Source: an uncultured Oscillospiraceae bacterium
GTDB taxonomy: Bacteria > Bacillota > Clostridia > Oscillospirales > Oscillospiraceae
DNA: 64,000 nucleotides
NCBI GenBank assembly: GCA_900754965.1
Contig: CAAEEO010000034.1
Span: 1 to 64,000, forward strand
Reading direction: 5' to 3'
In this document: positions 25,528-33,751 of the stretch, piece by piece
How the letters are laid out: every line of letters begins with the position of its first letter
Position numbering within the stretch: position 1 is the stretch's first letter
Notes under the pieces: generated by a model
What the model saw: only the letters and a program-made list of their open reading frames with translations
Database searches by the model: none
Told to the model about the DNA's origin: nothing
Translations under genes and position numbers: made by a program

Positions 25528-26424
25528 ATGCATAACAGAGATCCATTTTCCGGGTTTCATCCCATAGTCAATTTCCTTTATTTTGCAGAGGTGATTGGCG
25601 CAGCGATGTTTTTGATGCACCCGGTCAGTTTGGTGATTTCACTGGGGGGTGCAGTGGTATACAGTGTTCGGCTGAAAGGGTGGAACATGACAGGCCGTTC
25701 CATGCGCTGGCTGCTGCCAATGATGTTGTTTGCGGCTGCAGTCAATCCTGCCTTTAACCACAGGGGCGCTACGGTACTGCTGTACCTGCCTTCGGGAAAT
25801 CCACTGACGATGGAGAGCATCCTGTACGGATTGGCTGCGGCTGCAATGTTGGCGGCGGTGGTCACCTGGTTTTCCTGTTTCCATGAGGTGATGACCTCCG
25901 ATAAATTGCTGTATCTGTTTGGCAGGGTGATTCCGTCCCTGAGCTTGTTGCTGAGTATGACGCTGCGTTTCGTTCCGCGATTTCAGGAGCGGCTGCGTAC
26001 CATTGTCCGGGCCCAGAAATGCGTAGGGCAGGATGTAGCGGAGGGAACACTGCTGCAGCGGGTCAAAAAGACGGTGACGGTGCTGTCAATCCTGGTGACC
26101 TGGGCGCTAGAGAGCGCCATTGATACGGCGGACAGTATGAAAAGCCGGGGCTACGGTCTTCCGGGGCGCACGGCGTTTTCCATTTACCGGCTGGACGAGC
26201 GGGATAAAGGAGCGCTGATCTGGCTGTCTGCCTGCGGTTTCTTGATCCTGTGCGGATGGATTTCCGGAAATCTTAGCTGGCGGTATTATCCCACACTGCA
26301 GGGGACAGCGGTGACACCCCTGACGGTTGGAATACATGTAGCATATCTGGCGCTGTGCCTGACACCGGTGATGATTGACCAATGGGAGGAACAGAAATGG
26401 AAACATTTGACATCCGGAATCTGA
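25528..26424 (+). CDS. ecfT: Energy-coupling factor transporter transmembrane protein EcfT (CbiQ family)
   Basis: 298 residues with about six membrane helices. The cytoplasmic coupling helices carry ADSMKSRGYG (about residues 205-214), the A-x3-R-G signature by which EcfT contacts the ATPases. It links ATP hydrolysis to toppling of the substrate-binding S component. GGAGAGGGA precedes the ATG, and the end overlaps the next gene by 28 bases. A solitary EcfT with its own ATPases and S subunit points to a dedicated (group I) ECF transporter. Confidence 0.92.
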   Translation: MHNRDPFSGFHPIVNFLYFAEVIGAAMFLMHPVSLVISLGGAVVYSVRLKGWNMTGRSMRWLLPMMLFAAAVNPAFNHRGATVLLYLPSGNPLTMESILYGLAAAAMLAAVVTWFSCFHEVMTSDKLLYLFGRVIPSLSLLLSMTLRFVPRFQERLRTIVRAQKCVGQDVAEGTLLQRVKKTVTVLSILVTWALESAIDTADSMKSRGYGLPGRTAFSIYRLDERDKGALIWLSACGFLILCGWISGNLSWRYYPTLQGTAVTPLTVGIHVAYLALCLTPVMIDQWEEQKWKHLTSGI

Positions 26425-28853
26425 ATTTTACATATCCCGGCCGAAAAACACCGGCCGTCCGGGAGCTGAATCTGCAGATCATGGCCGGAGAGTTTCTGGT
26501 ACTGTGCGGGCCCTCCGGCTGCGGGAAAAGCACCCTTTTACGGCAACTGAAAACGGCATTGAGACCCCATGGAGTCCGGACGGGAACTGTGTTTTTTGAG
26601 GGAAAGGAACTGGATGCACTGGATCAGCGCACCCAAAGTCAACGGATTGGCTTTGTCCAACAGGACCCGGAACGGCAGATCGTCACGGACAAGGTCTGGC
26701 ATGAATTGGCCTTTGGCCTGGAGAGTCTGGGCTGTGACACACCCACAATCCGTCGGCGGGTGGCAGAAATGGCATCCTTTTTTGGAATTCAGGAATGGTT
26801 TTATAAACCGGTGTCAGATTTGTCCGGGGGACAGAAACAGCTGCTGAATCTGGCGGCGGTGATGGTGATGCAGCCGTCTGTGCTGATTCTGGATGAGCCG
26901 ACCAGTCAGTTGGACCCCATTGCGGCAACGGAGTTTTTGGGCGTGCTGGGAAAAATCAACCGGGAATTGGGCACCACCGTTCTCTTGACGGAGCACCGCT
27001 TGGAAGAGGCTTTTCCCCTGGCTACCAGAGTGGCAGTCATGGAGCGGGGGCAGCTGTTGTGCACAGGAACCCCTGAAGAAGTGGGTCAAAGGCTGAAACA
27101 GGACGGGCATGATATGTTTCTGGCTATGCCCGCAGCCATGCAGGTCTGGGCGGCAGTGGAGTCCGGCGACCCGTGCCCGGTGACGGTGCGGGAGGGACGG
27201 GACTGGTTGGAAAAATTTGCACGGACCCATGCATTGTGGCCGCTGCCGGAAGAAGAGGCGTATCATTCTCCGGAGCCGCCGGTGATCGATACCCAGGAGG
27301 TCTGGTTTCGATATGAAAAAAACGCTGCGGATATCGTCAAGGGCTTGTCCCTTTCTGTACAGAAGGGGGAATTTCTTGCCCTGCTTGGCGGAAACGGAAC
27401 CGGAAAAACGACAACGCTCCTGCTGTTGGCGGGAGTCCATCGACCCTACCGGGGGGAAATCCAAGTTGGAGGTACAGTGGGCATGCTGCCTCAGGACCCC
27501 CGGACGCTGTTTGTGAAAAAGACTCTGCGAGAGGATCTTTTTGCAGCGCTGAATGAAAAAGAGGCGTGCAACCTCAGCGGAGAAGAGCGGGTGGCCGAAG
27601 TTGCACGGCTGTGCCGTCTGGAAACTTTGCTGGACAGCCACCCCTATGACCTGTCCGGTGGAGAACAGCAGCGGGCTGCTCTGGCCAAAGTGCTGCTGAT
27701 GAAACCGGAGATCCTGCTGATGGATGAGCCGACCAAGGGACTGGATGCGGAATCTAAGCGACTGTTTGGTGCGATCCTGCGAGCGCTGCAGCGCCGGGGG
27801 GTGACGATTATAATGGTCAGCCACGATATGGATTTCTGTGCCCGATATGCCCACCGATGTGCGCTGTTTTTTGACGGAACGATCGTTGCAGATGGGACAC
27901 CCCAGGAATTTTTTTCCGGGAACAATTTTTATACCACGGCAGCCAATCGCATGTCGCGTCAGCAGCTGCCCCGGGCGGTGACCCCGGAAGAAGTGATTAC
28001 AGCCTGCGGAGGCATTGTGCCGCCGGAACTGGAATTGCAGGAATGTGCCATTTCCTTTCCAGTGGTGGAGTCACCGGTCTGGGAAGAAGAACCGTTTCCG
28101 GAATCATACTCAAAAAAGGAAAAACTGTCCAAACGGACATGGATTGCGATGGCGCTGATCCTTCTGCTGATTCCCCTGACATTGTATGTAGGACAAGCTT
28201 TTCTTTCCGGCAGAAAGTATTATTTGATCTCTATGATAGTCCTTCTGGAATGTATGTTTCCGTTCTTCCTGCTGTTCGAGAGCAGAAAACCACAGGCCCG
28301 GGAGCTGATCGTGATCGCGGTGCTGTGTGCCATTGGTGTGGCGGGACGGGCAGTGTTTTTCATGCTGCCGCAGTTTAAGCCGGTGATGGCCATTGCCATT
28401 CTTGCGGGGGTAGCCTTTGGCGGGGAGAGCGGGTTTCTGGTGGGAGCTGTGACCATGCTCGCATCCAATGTGCTGTTTGGTCAGGGGCCTTGGACACCTT
28501 GGCAGATGTTTTGTATGGGAATCATCGGATTTCTGGCAGGCGTACTGTGCCGGAAAGGGTGGCTGCGGCGGACAAGAGCATCTCTGGCGCTGTTTGGAGG
28601 AATCTCAGCGGTGCTGATCTATGGTGGAATCATGAATACCGCCTCGGCGCTGATGTGGAGCGGGGAGTTGAATGGGAAAATTTTGCTGACCTATTATTTG
28701 TCCGGACTGCCGATGGACTGCGTCCATGCCGGGGCCACCTGGCTGTTTTTGTGGATCGGTGCCGAACCGATGCTGGAAAAATTGGAACGCATCAAAGTCA
28801 AATACGGTCTGATAGAAAATGAATCCCATTCCGGCTCAAAAAATAATGGATAA
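26397..28853 (+). CDS. Fused ECF ATPase-ATPase-S component, probable cobalamin transporter (CbrT-like S domain)
   Basis: 818 residues in one chain. The first ABC domain (about 1-235) has GPSGCGKST, LSGGQKQ and LILDEPTSQLDP. The second (about 285-500) has GGNGTGKTT, LSGGEQQR and LLMDEPTKGLD. After a linker comes a membrane domain of about six helices (580-805). Its FGGESGFLVGA and GQGPWTPWQM segments resemble cobalamin-type S components such as CbrT. The order EcfA-EcfA-S in a single polypeptide fixes one specificity to the module. The start is ATG 26397 behind GGGAGG. Substrate is inferred from the riboswitch and neighbours. Confidence 0.88.
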   Translation: METFDIRNLNFTYPGRKTPAVRELNLQIMAGEFLVLCGPSGCGKSTLLRQLKTALRPHGVRTGTVFFEGKELDALDQRTQSQRIGFVQQDPERQIVTDKVWHELAFGLESLGCDTPTIRRRVAEMASFFGIQEWFYKPVSDLSGGQKQLLNLAAVMVMQPSVLILDEPTSQLDPIAATEFLGVLGKINRELGTTVLLTEHRLEEAFPLATRVAVMERGQLLCTGTPEEVGQRLKQDGHDMFLAMPAAMQVWAAVESGDPCPVTVREGRDWLEKFARTHALWPLPEEEAYHSPEPPVIDTQEVWFRYEKNAADIVKGLSLSVQKGEFLALLGGNGTGKTTTLLLLAGVHRPYRGEIQVGGTVGMLPQDPRTLFVKKTLREDLFAALNEKEACNLSGEERVAEVARLCRLETLLDSHPYDLSGGEQQRAALAKVLLMKPEILLMDEPTKGLDAESKRLFGAILRALQRRGVTIIMVSHDMDFCARYAHRCALFFDGTIVADGTPQEFFSGNNFYTTAANRMSRQQLPRAVTPEEVITACGGIVPPELELQECAISFPVVESPVWEEEPFPESYSKKEKLSKRTWIAMALILLLIPLTLYVGQAFLSGRKYYLISMIVLLECMFPFFLLFESRKPQARELIVIAVLCAIGVAGRAVFFMLPQFKPVMAIAILAGVAFGGESGFLVGAVTMLASNVLFGQGPWTPWQMFCMGIIGFLAGVLCRKGWLRRTRASLALFGGISAVLIYGGIMNTASALMWSGELNGKILLTYYLSGLPMDCVHAGATWLFLWIGAEPMLEKLERIKVKYGLIENESHSGSKNNG

Positions 28854-28862
28854 ATACATACG

Positions 28863-28895
28863 AAAAAGAGGACCGTTTTTGAACGGTCCTCTTTT
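28863..28895 (+). terminator. Terminator of the B12-uptake operon
   Basis: 14-bp stem AAAAGAGGACCGTT/AACGGTCCTCTTTT with a short loop. Confidence 0.9.
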
Positions 28896-28932
28896 GTGTG
28901 GAAAGATCTTGAAATTGTGCATTGCCTGGAAA

Positions 28933-28964
28933 CAAAAAAGGTGCAAGCAACTACTGCTTGCACC
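28933..28964 (-). terminator. Terminator after tRNA-Ala
   Basis: Stem GGTGCAAGCA/TGCTTGCACC, followed on the minus strand by TTTTTTG. It lies eight bases past the tRNA 3' end. Confidence 0.88.
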
Positions 28965-28971
28965 AAATCGT

Positions 28972-29047
28972 TGGTGGAGACGAAGAGGATCGAACTCTCG
29001 ACCTTACGGATGCGAACCGTACGCTCTCCCAGCTGAGCTACGCCCCC
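28972..29047 (-). tRNA. tRNA-Ala (anticodon CGC)
   Basis: 76 bases with encoded CCA. The acceptor GGGGGCG pairs with CGTCTCC and includes the G3-U70 pair that identifies alanine tRNA. The anticodon stem TACGG/CCGTA has loop TTCGCAT, giving CGC, which reads GCG. The D arm AGCTCAGCTGGGAGAGC and T arm AGTTCGATCCT are standard. Confidence 0.95.
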
Positions 29048-29063
29048 AAAAATCATTATTTTC

Positions 29064-29091
29064 ATTATAGCACAATTTTTTCGTTTGTAAA
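29064..29091 (-). promoter_or_regulatory. Sigma-A promoter of tRNA-Ala
   Basis: On the minus strand, TTTACA (29091-29086), 16 bp, TATAAT (29069-29064). Confidence 0.75.
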
Positions 29092-29115
29092 GATTGCAAT
29101 TACGAAAAAATTATG

Positions 29116-29144
29116 TTGATTAAATCTCTCTTTTGTAGTAGAAT
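29116..29144 (+). promoter_or_regulatory. Sigma-A promoter of SRP RNA
   Basis: TTGATT, 17 bp, TAGAAT. The predicted start is about 29151, just before the RNA. Confidence 0.7.
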
Positions 29145-29154
29145 ACCAGAGCGG

Positions 29155-29440
29155 CGATTGACAAGGCTGCACTAGTCGGGGAGCCAGCGGTGCCCTGTAA
29201 CCTGCAATCCGCTACAGCAGGGATGAATTCCTGTTTTAGGGGGTGCGTAGTGTCGTTTGCCCATGGCGGGCGGCGTTGATGATCCGGTCTCGAGCAACGG
29301 AAACTTTCGAACCATGTCAGGCGGGGAACCGAGCAGCATTAAGGAAGACCTTTCGTGTGCCTTGAGGCAGCCGGATCTGAGCAAGCCACCTTGGTTAGCG
29401 GGCATGGCGCATTTTCGACAACAGGTGTGCAGTCTTGTCA
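29155..29440 (+). ncRNA. ffs: Signal recognition particle RNA, large (Bacillus-type) form
   Basis: About 285 bases. The two ends pair (TGACAAGGCTGCAC with GTGTGCAGTCTTGTCA). The Alu domain is recognisable from GGGGAGCCAGCGGTGCCCTGTAACCTGCAATCCGC-type blocks, and the conserved S-domain helix 8 from ACCATGTCAGG and AGCAGCAT. The RNA scaffolds Ffh in targeting membrane proteins. It lies just upstream of dnaX, its usual place in Firmicutes. The exact ends are estimated. Confidence 0.92.
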
Positions 29441-29480
29441 ATCGCCGTACTTTTATATTCAAATGAAATGGGTGAGCAAA

Positions 29481-31199
29481 TTGTATCAGGCATTATACCG
29501 CAAGTATCGCCCCCGCGCCTTTGATGACGTTGTGGGACAGGAGCATATCACGGAAACGCTGAAGAATCAGGTACGCGGCGATAAGCTCAGCCATGCTTAT
29601 TTGTTCATCGGCACCCGAGGCACCGGCAAGACCACCTGCGCCAAAATTCTGGCCAAGGCTGTCAACTGTGAGCATCCGGTGAATGGAAACCCCTGCAACG
29701 AATGTCCTTCCTGCCGCGGAATCGACGACGGCACCATCATGGATGTGGTGGAGCTGGACGCTGCCTCCAACAACGGCGTGGACAATGTCCGGGCGCTGCG
29801 GGACGAGGCCATCTTCACTCCCGCAGGGGCGAAAAAACGGGTGTATATCATTGATGAGGTGCACATGCTTTCCACGGCGGCGTTCAATGCGCTGCTGAAA
29901 ATCATGGAAGAGCCGCCCGCCCATTTGATGTTTATTCTGGCTACTACGGAGCTGAAAAAGGTGCCTGCCACCATTCTTTCCCGCTGCCAGAAATATAGCT
30001 TTAAGCGCATCGATTCTACTGTGGTGGCAAACCGGCTGCTCTATGTAGCCGAACAGGAGCATCTCCATTTGGAGCGGGATGCGGCAGAGCTTTTGGGCCG
30101 TCTGGCCGATGGTTCCATGCGGGACGGATTGTCTTTGCTGGATCAGGTTTTGGGAGACGGGAATATCACTGTGGAGTCGGTACTGTCCTGTACCGGACTG
30201 GTCGGCAGCCTGCAGACAGTGCAGCTGTTGGAATATGTGGCGCAGGGGGATGCCGGCAATGCGTTGGCGCTGTTCGGAAAACTTTGGCAGGATGGAAAAG
30301 ACCCGGCTATGCTGTTGGATGAACTGTCTGATTTGCTGCGGGATGTACTGCTGTTTCGTGCGGCTCCCCGGACTTGCGGACAGCTTTTGAGCGGAAATTA
30401 TGATACCCAGGCGTTGGGGCGATTTGTAGATCTGCTGTCTCCGTCGACGCTGTTGGCCGATCTGGAAACGGTGCAGAATGCCCAGGACAAGCTGCGGGAT
30501 AGCAGCAACGCCCGTATGGTGGTGGAACTGTGTCTGATTGGACTGTGTGACCCCACCCTCAGCGATAGTTTGGCGGGACTGCGTGCCCGGATTGAGCAGT
30601 TGGAACGACAGATTGCCGAGGGCGGTGTTCCTGCCGGTGGAAGAGGGACTGCGGATGCTGCTCCGGTGATGCGGGGACAGACTGAGCCCCGGACGGCAGT
30701 GCCCAGGGTGGAACAGCGACCGTCCTATGCGCCTCCTGTCTCCAGACAGGAGCAGGATCTCCCGCCATGGGAAACGCCTGCACCGTCCTACGAGCCGGAA
30801 GAGGAACGGCCGCCTTTGCCGGAAGAGCCGCCGATGCCGGAGAAACGGTATCAGGAATCCTATGCCGTCCGGCGGACACCGGAGAAACAGGCAGGCGCGC
30901 AGGACGACCGCTGGCAGGCTTTTCTGTCGGCATCCCGCGGAATTTTGGGGCCGGGCCCCAGCGGACTGCTGTATCAGTGTTCTGCGACCTTTGAACCGGA
31001 CAGTATGACCATTGCAGCGCCTGATTTCCCCTATATGCAGCTGTCCTCTCAAACCAATTTGCAAAAACTGAAAGCTTGCGGAGAACAGGTGTATGGAAAA
31101 CCTGTTCGGGTGGAACTGATTAATCAGGAGGTGGATGCACCTCGCGCCACCCGCAGCTTGGATGAACTGAAAAAATTTGACATTGTGAAATTTCAATAA
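29481..31199 (+). CDS. dnaX: DNA polymerase III subunit gamma/tau
   Basis: 572 residues. The AAA+ clamp-loader domain (about 1-210) has Walker A GTRGTGKT, the zinc-binding Cys set (CEHPV..CNECPSC), Walker B IIDEVHML and the sensor-1 region LATTELKKVPATILSRCQ. Domains II-III follow, then a Pro/Glu-rich linker (about 400-490) and a C-terminal tau-like domain. I place the start at TTG 29481, giving (M)YQALYRKYRP, five bases after GGTGAG; ATG 29463 or GTG 29472 are possible. The SRP RNA ends 40 bases before it. Confidence 0.94.
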   Translation: MYQALYRKYRPRAFDDVVGQEHITETLKNQVRGDKLSHAYLFIGTRGTGKTTCAKILAKAVNCEHPVNGNPCNECPSCRGIDDGTIMDVVELDAASNNGVDNVRALRDEAIFTPAGAKKRVYIIDEVHMLSTAAFNALLKIMEEPPAHLMFILATTELKKVPATILSRCQKYSFKRIDSTVVANRLLYVAEQEHLHLERDAAELLGRLADGSMRDGLSLLDQVLGDGNITVESVLSCTGLVGSLQTVQLLEYVAQGDAGNALALFGKLWQDGKDPAMLLDELSDLLRDVLLFRAAPRTCGQLLSGNYDTQALGRFVDLLSPSTLLADLETVQNAQDKLRDSSNARMVVELCLIGLCDPTLSDSLAGLRARIEQLERQIAEGGVPAGGRGTADAAPVMRGQTEPRTAVPRVEQRPSYAPPVSRQEQDLPPWETPAPSYEPEEERPPLPEEPPMPEKRYQESYAVRRTPEKQAGAQDDRWQAFLSASRGILGPGPSGLLYQCSATFEPDSMTIAAPDFPYMQLSSQTNLQKLKACGEQVYGKPVRVELINQEVDAPRATRSLDELKKFDIVKFQ

Positions 31200-31217
31200 A
31201 CAGGAGGAAGATGACTT

Positions 31218-31568
31218 ATGGCAAAAAGACCCCAGTACCGCGGCGGATACGGCGGACCGAATATGAATCAGCAGGCCAGTCTGATGCGTCAGGCACAGAA
31301 AATGCAGGAAGAACTGGTAAAAGCACAGGAAGAACTGGAAAACAGCACTTTTACCGCAAAAGCAGGCGGCGGTGTGGTTTCTGCAACGGTCAGCGGCAAG
31401 CATAGTCTGATTTCCATTGAGATCGATCCCGAGGCAGTGGATCCCGATGATGTGGAAATGCTGCAGGATCTGATCGTGGCGGCAGTCAACGCTGCCAACC
31501 AGATGGTGGAAACCGCCTCTGCGGAGACGATGTCCAAAATCAGCGGCGGTCTGAATCTGGGACTGTAA
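31218..31568 (+). CDS. YbaB/EbfC family nucleoid-associated protein
   Basis: 116 residues: a long amphipathic helix (about 18-50, with Gln/Glu repeats), a small beta sheet around VVSATVSG, and a second helix. The NPDAVDPDD-like motif appears as IDPEAVDPDDVEMLQDLI. These dimers bind DNA and are usually encoded between dnaX and recR. Here the gene is followed by a terminator and recR is missing from its normal place. Confidence 0.93.
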   Translation: MAKRPQYRGGYGGPNMNQQASLMRQAQKMQEELVKAQEELENSTFTAKAGGGVVSATVSGKHSLISIEIDPEAVDPDDVEMLQDLIVAAVNAANQMVETASAETMSKISGGLNLGL

Positions 31569-31579
31569 TTTTTGAAAGA

Positions 31580-31611
31580 ACGGAAAGGAACTTGGTTCCT
31601 TTCCGTTTTTT
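31580..31611 (+). terminator. Terminator after ybaB
   Basis: 11-bp stem ACGGAAAGGAA/TTCCTTTCCGT with a TTTTTT tail. Confidence 0.9.
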
Positions 31612-31711
31612 GCTTATACCGAGAAATGACAGGGCTGAGACTTTCCTTTCTGTGGGAAATATGGTATGATTTGAATAGAAAGAGCCCAGTCCATGGGGAA
31701 AGGAGCGGCCT

Positions 31712-32215
31712 ATGAAACAGTATCAAAGTTTCATTGTGAAGATCGTGGCGATCGCACTGGTTATCAGTGGAGGATGGTGCATCTGGCGAGCCACCAGAGT
31801 GGTTCCCGAGCTGGGGGCGGAGGTATCTGAACCGGTCAATCAGGCGGAAGGAATCACATTGGACATTATGGGACAGCAATCTTCTGTCAGAAAGGGTTTG
31901 GTGATTCGGTGGGAAGTCCACGCAGAATCTTCCCAGGTCTATACATTTGGCGGTGACGAAGAATCCTTTGTATATCTGGAACGCTGTGTGGATGGAAAAT
32001 GGTATCGGTTGGAAAAAGACCCGGAAACACCAACGACTCACCGGGATAAAATTTGCGTTGGCGGAGGGGAGAATACCGGAATGTACGCAAATTTTGTGCA
32101 GAAGTACGATGGCTATGGCAACCATCTGGAAGATGGGCAGTACCGTCTGACTTTGGAAATGAAAGATTCGGATGGGAACACCTGCTATTTGGCGGCAGAA
32201 TTTTCGGTGGATTGA
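31712..32215 (+). CDS. Anchored protein with bacterial Ig-like domain
   Basis: 167 residues. One N-terminal membrane helix (about 9-27) is followed by an extracytoplasmic beta-rich domain. FVYLERCVDGKWYRLE followed by LEDGQYRLTLEM resembles the small bacterial Ig-like (Big_14-type) domain seen in Firmicute envelope proteins. No enzymatic motif is present. An AAAGGAG site precedes the ATG at 31712. It is probably transcribed together with the methyltransferase gene 34 bases downstream. The exact role is unknown. Confidence 0.78.
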   Translation: MKQYQSFIVKIVAIALVISGGWCIWRATRVVPELGAEVSEPVNQAEGITLDIMGQQSSVRKGLVIRWEVHAESSQVYTFGGDEESFVYLERCVDGKWYRLEKDPETPTTHRDKICVGGGENTGMYANFVQKYDGYGNHLEDGQYRLTLEMKDSDGNTCYLAAEFSVD

Positions 32216-32249
32216 TAGCAAGAAACGACGATAAAGAGGGGAAAGACGA

Positions 32250-33071
32250 TTGATCAAAGAAGTGACAGATCTTAGCAGTCCGGAATTGGCACTGTTTTCA
32301 CAGTTGACGGAGGGGCAGCTGCGGCGCAGGCAGGAACCGGAACAGGGGATTTTCATTGCGGAAAGTGAAAAAGTGATTTCCTATGCACTGGAGGCGGGGT
32401 ACGAGCCGGTGGCGCTGCTGATGGAGAAGAAACATCTGGCGGGAAAAGGTGCATCGCTGATTGAGAAATGCGGGCAGATCCCGGTATACACCGGGGAAAG
32501 TGCGCTGTTGGAAGGACTGACAGGATACCGTCTGACCCGGGGGATGCTGTGTGCCATGCGCCGGAGAGCGCTTCCCAGTGTGGAAGAAGTCTGTGCCGGA
32601 GCGCACCGGATCGCAGTGCTGGAGGGAATCGTGGACCCTACGAATGTGGGGGCGATATTCCGCTCTGCTGCGGCGCTGCACATGGATGCCGTACTGGTCA
32701 CGCCGACCTGCTGTGACCCATTGTACCGCCGGGCAGCCAGAGTGAGTATGGGAACGGTATTTCAGATTCCATGGACCCGAATCGGACAGCGGGCAGAGGA
32801 TTGGCCGGAGCAGGGACTGAAACGGCTGAAAGAACTGGGATTTCGGACGGCGGCCATGGCACTGCAGGGGGACGGCGTTTCCATCGATGATCCACGATTG
32901 ATGCAGGAGGAAAAACTGGCGATCATTTTGGGGACGGAAGGGGATGGCCTGGCATCGCGGACCATTGCAGGCTGTGATGACACGGTCTGTATCCCCATGG
33001 CCCGCGGTGTGGATTCTCTGAATGTGGCGGCGGCCAGTGCAGTGGCATTTTGGCAGCTGCGGTATCGGTAA
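32250..33071 (+). CDS. SpoU/TrmH-family RNA 2'-O-methyltransferase
   Basis: 273 residues. An N-terminal substrate-binding domain (about 1-95, with EGIFIAESEKVI-like sequence) precedes the SPOUT knot domain (about 115-273). The three SpoU motifs are visible: DPTNVGAIFRSA, LGTEGDGL and IPMARGVDSLNVAAASAV. It methylates the ribose of rRNA or tRNA; the exact site is unknown. It starts at TTG 32250 behind GAGGGGAAAG. Confidence 0.93.
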   Translation: MIKEVTDLSSPELALFSQLTEGQLRRRQEPEQGIFIAESEKVISYALEAGYEPVALLMEKKHLAGKGASLIEKCGQIPVYTGESALLEGLTGYRLTRGMLCAMRRRALPSVEEVCAGAHRIAVLEGIVDPTNVGAIFRSAAALHMDAVLVTPTCCDPLYRRAARVSMGTVFQIPWTRIGQRAEDWPEQGLKRLKELGFRTAAMALQGDGVSIDDPRLMQEEKLAIILGTEGDGLASRTIAGCDDTVCIPMARGVDSLNVAAASAVAFWQLRYR

Positions 33072-33171
33072 AAACTGGAAGTTTTGGAAACTTTTTGGCG
33101 CCGGAATTCGTCTGTGTCAATAAAGGCAGACGAAAATGCATAGCTATACAGCATAGAAAGGGGCGCTTAAA

Positions 33172-33678
33172 ATGAAAGAAAAATGGATTGCATGGATGTT
33201 GTCAGGAATACTTATGGTTGCTGTTGCCGGCTGCGGCGGGCAGGAGCAAACAGACCCGAATACGCAACAGCCCCCCGAAACGGAACAGACAGCGCCGCCG
33301 GAGATTCCAGCGGAAGAAACGGAAACATTACACGCATTGCTGAGCCACATTGCAACCGATGTGCAGCCAGGGGCTGCCGGCACCAGTCTGCGGGCCGTGC
33401 AGGTGGCCGTGGAAATGATGGAGTGGAGCACAGAAACGGCTTTGACCGCGGAACAGGCGGAGAGACTTGCAGATGAGTGGCTATTGCAGCAGACGGAAGA
33501 AACCCGGGCGAATTTTTCGGTAAGCGTGACCAGCGTCAAAGAGGCCTGCGAACAGCTGATGACTGAAGGCAATGAGGAACTTTTGGAATCTGCGGGATGT
33601 ACGGAAACGGAGTATCCCTGGACACAGGAACAGGGCGGTTTGGCGATGTCACTGCTGGAAACACTGGAACAGAAGTAA
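33172..33678 (+). CDS. Putative lipoprotein, unknown
   Basis: 168 residues. A type II signal peptide ends in the lipobox VAVAGC (Cys at about residue 22), followed by a Gln/Pro/Glu/Thr linker (25-50) and a helical domain (about 52-168). AAAGGGGCG precedes the ATG. I recognise no family. The position between the methyltransferase and a bidirectional terminator gives no functional clue. Confidence 0.8.
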   Translation: MKEKWIAWMLSGILMVAVAGCGGQEQTDPNTQQPPETEQTAPPEIPAEETETLHALLSHIATDVQPGAAGTSLRAVQVAVEMMEWSTETALTAEQAERLADEWLLQQTEETRANFSVSVTSVKEACEQLMTEGNEELLESAGCTETEYPWTQEQGGLAMSLLETLEQK

Positions 33679-33684
33679 AATATG

Positions 33685-33721
33685 AAAAAAGAGGAGTTGG
33701 TTTTCCAACTCCTCTTTTTTG
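33685..33721. terminator. Bidirectional terminator
   Basis: Stem AGAGGAGTTGG/CCAACTCCTCT, with A and T runs on either side. It separates the lipoprotein gene and the converging permease gene. Confidence 0.9.
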
Positions 33722-33751
33722 TTTTAAATGAATGTGTGCTTTCTGTTCCAA

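Noticed and set aside
29355..29480. Upstream extension of dnaX
   Set aside because: The extension translates SRP RNA sequence; YQALYRKYRP is the family N-terminus.
29493..31403. 636-codon minus-strand open frame
   Set aside because: Antisense of dnaX and ybaB, which are unmistakable.
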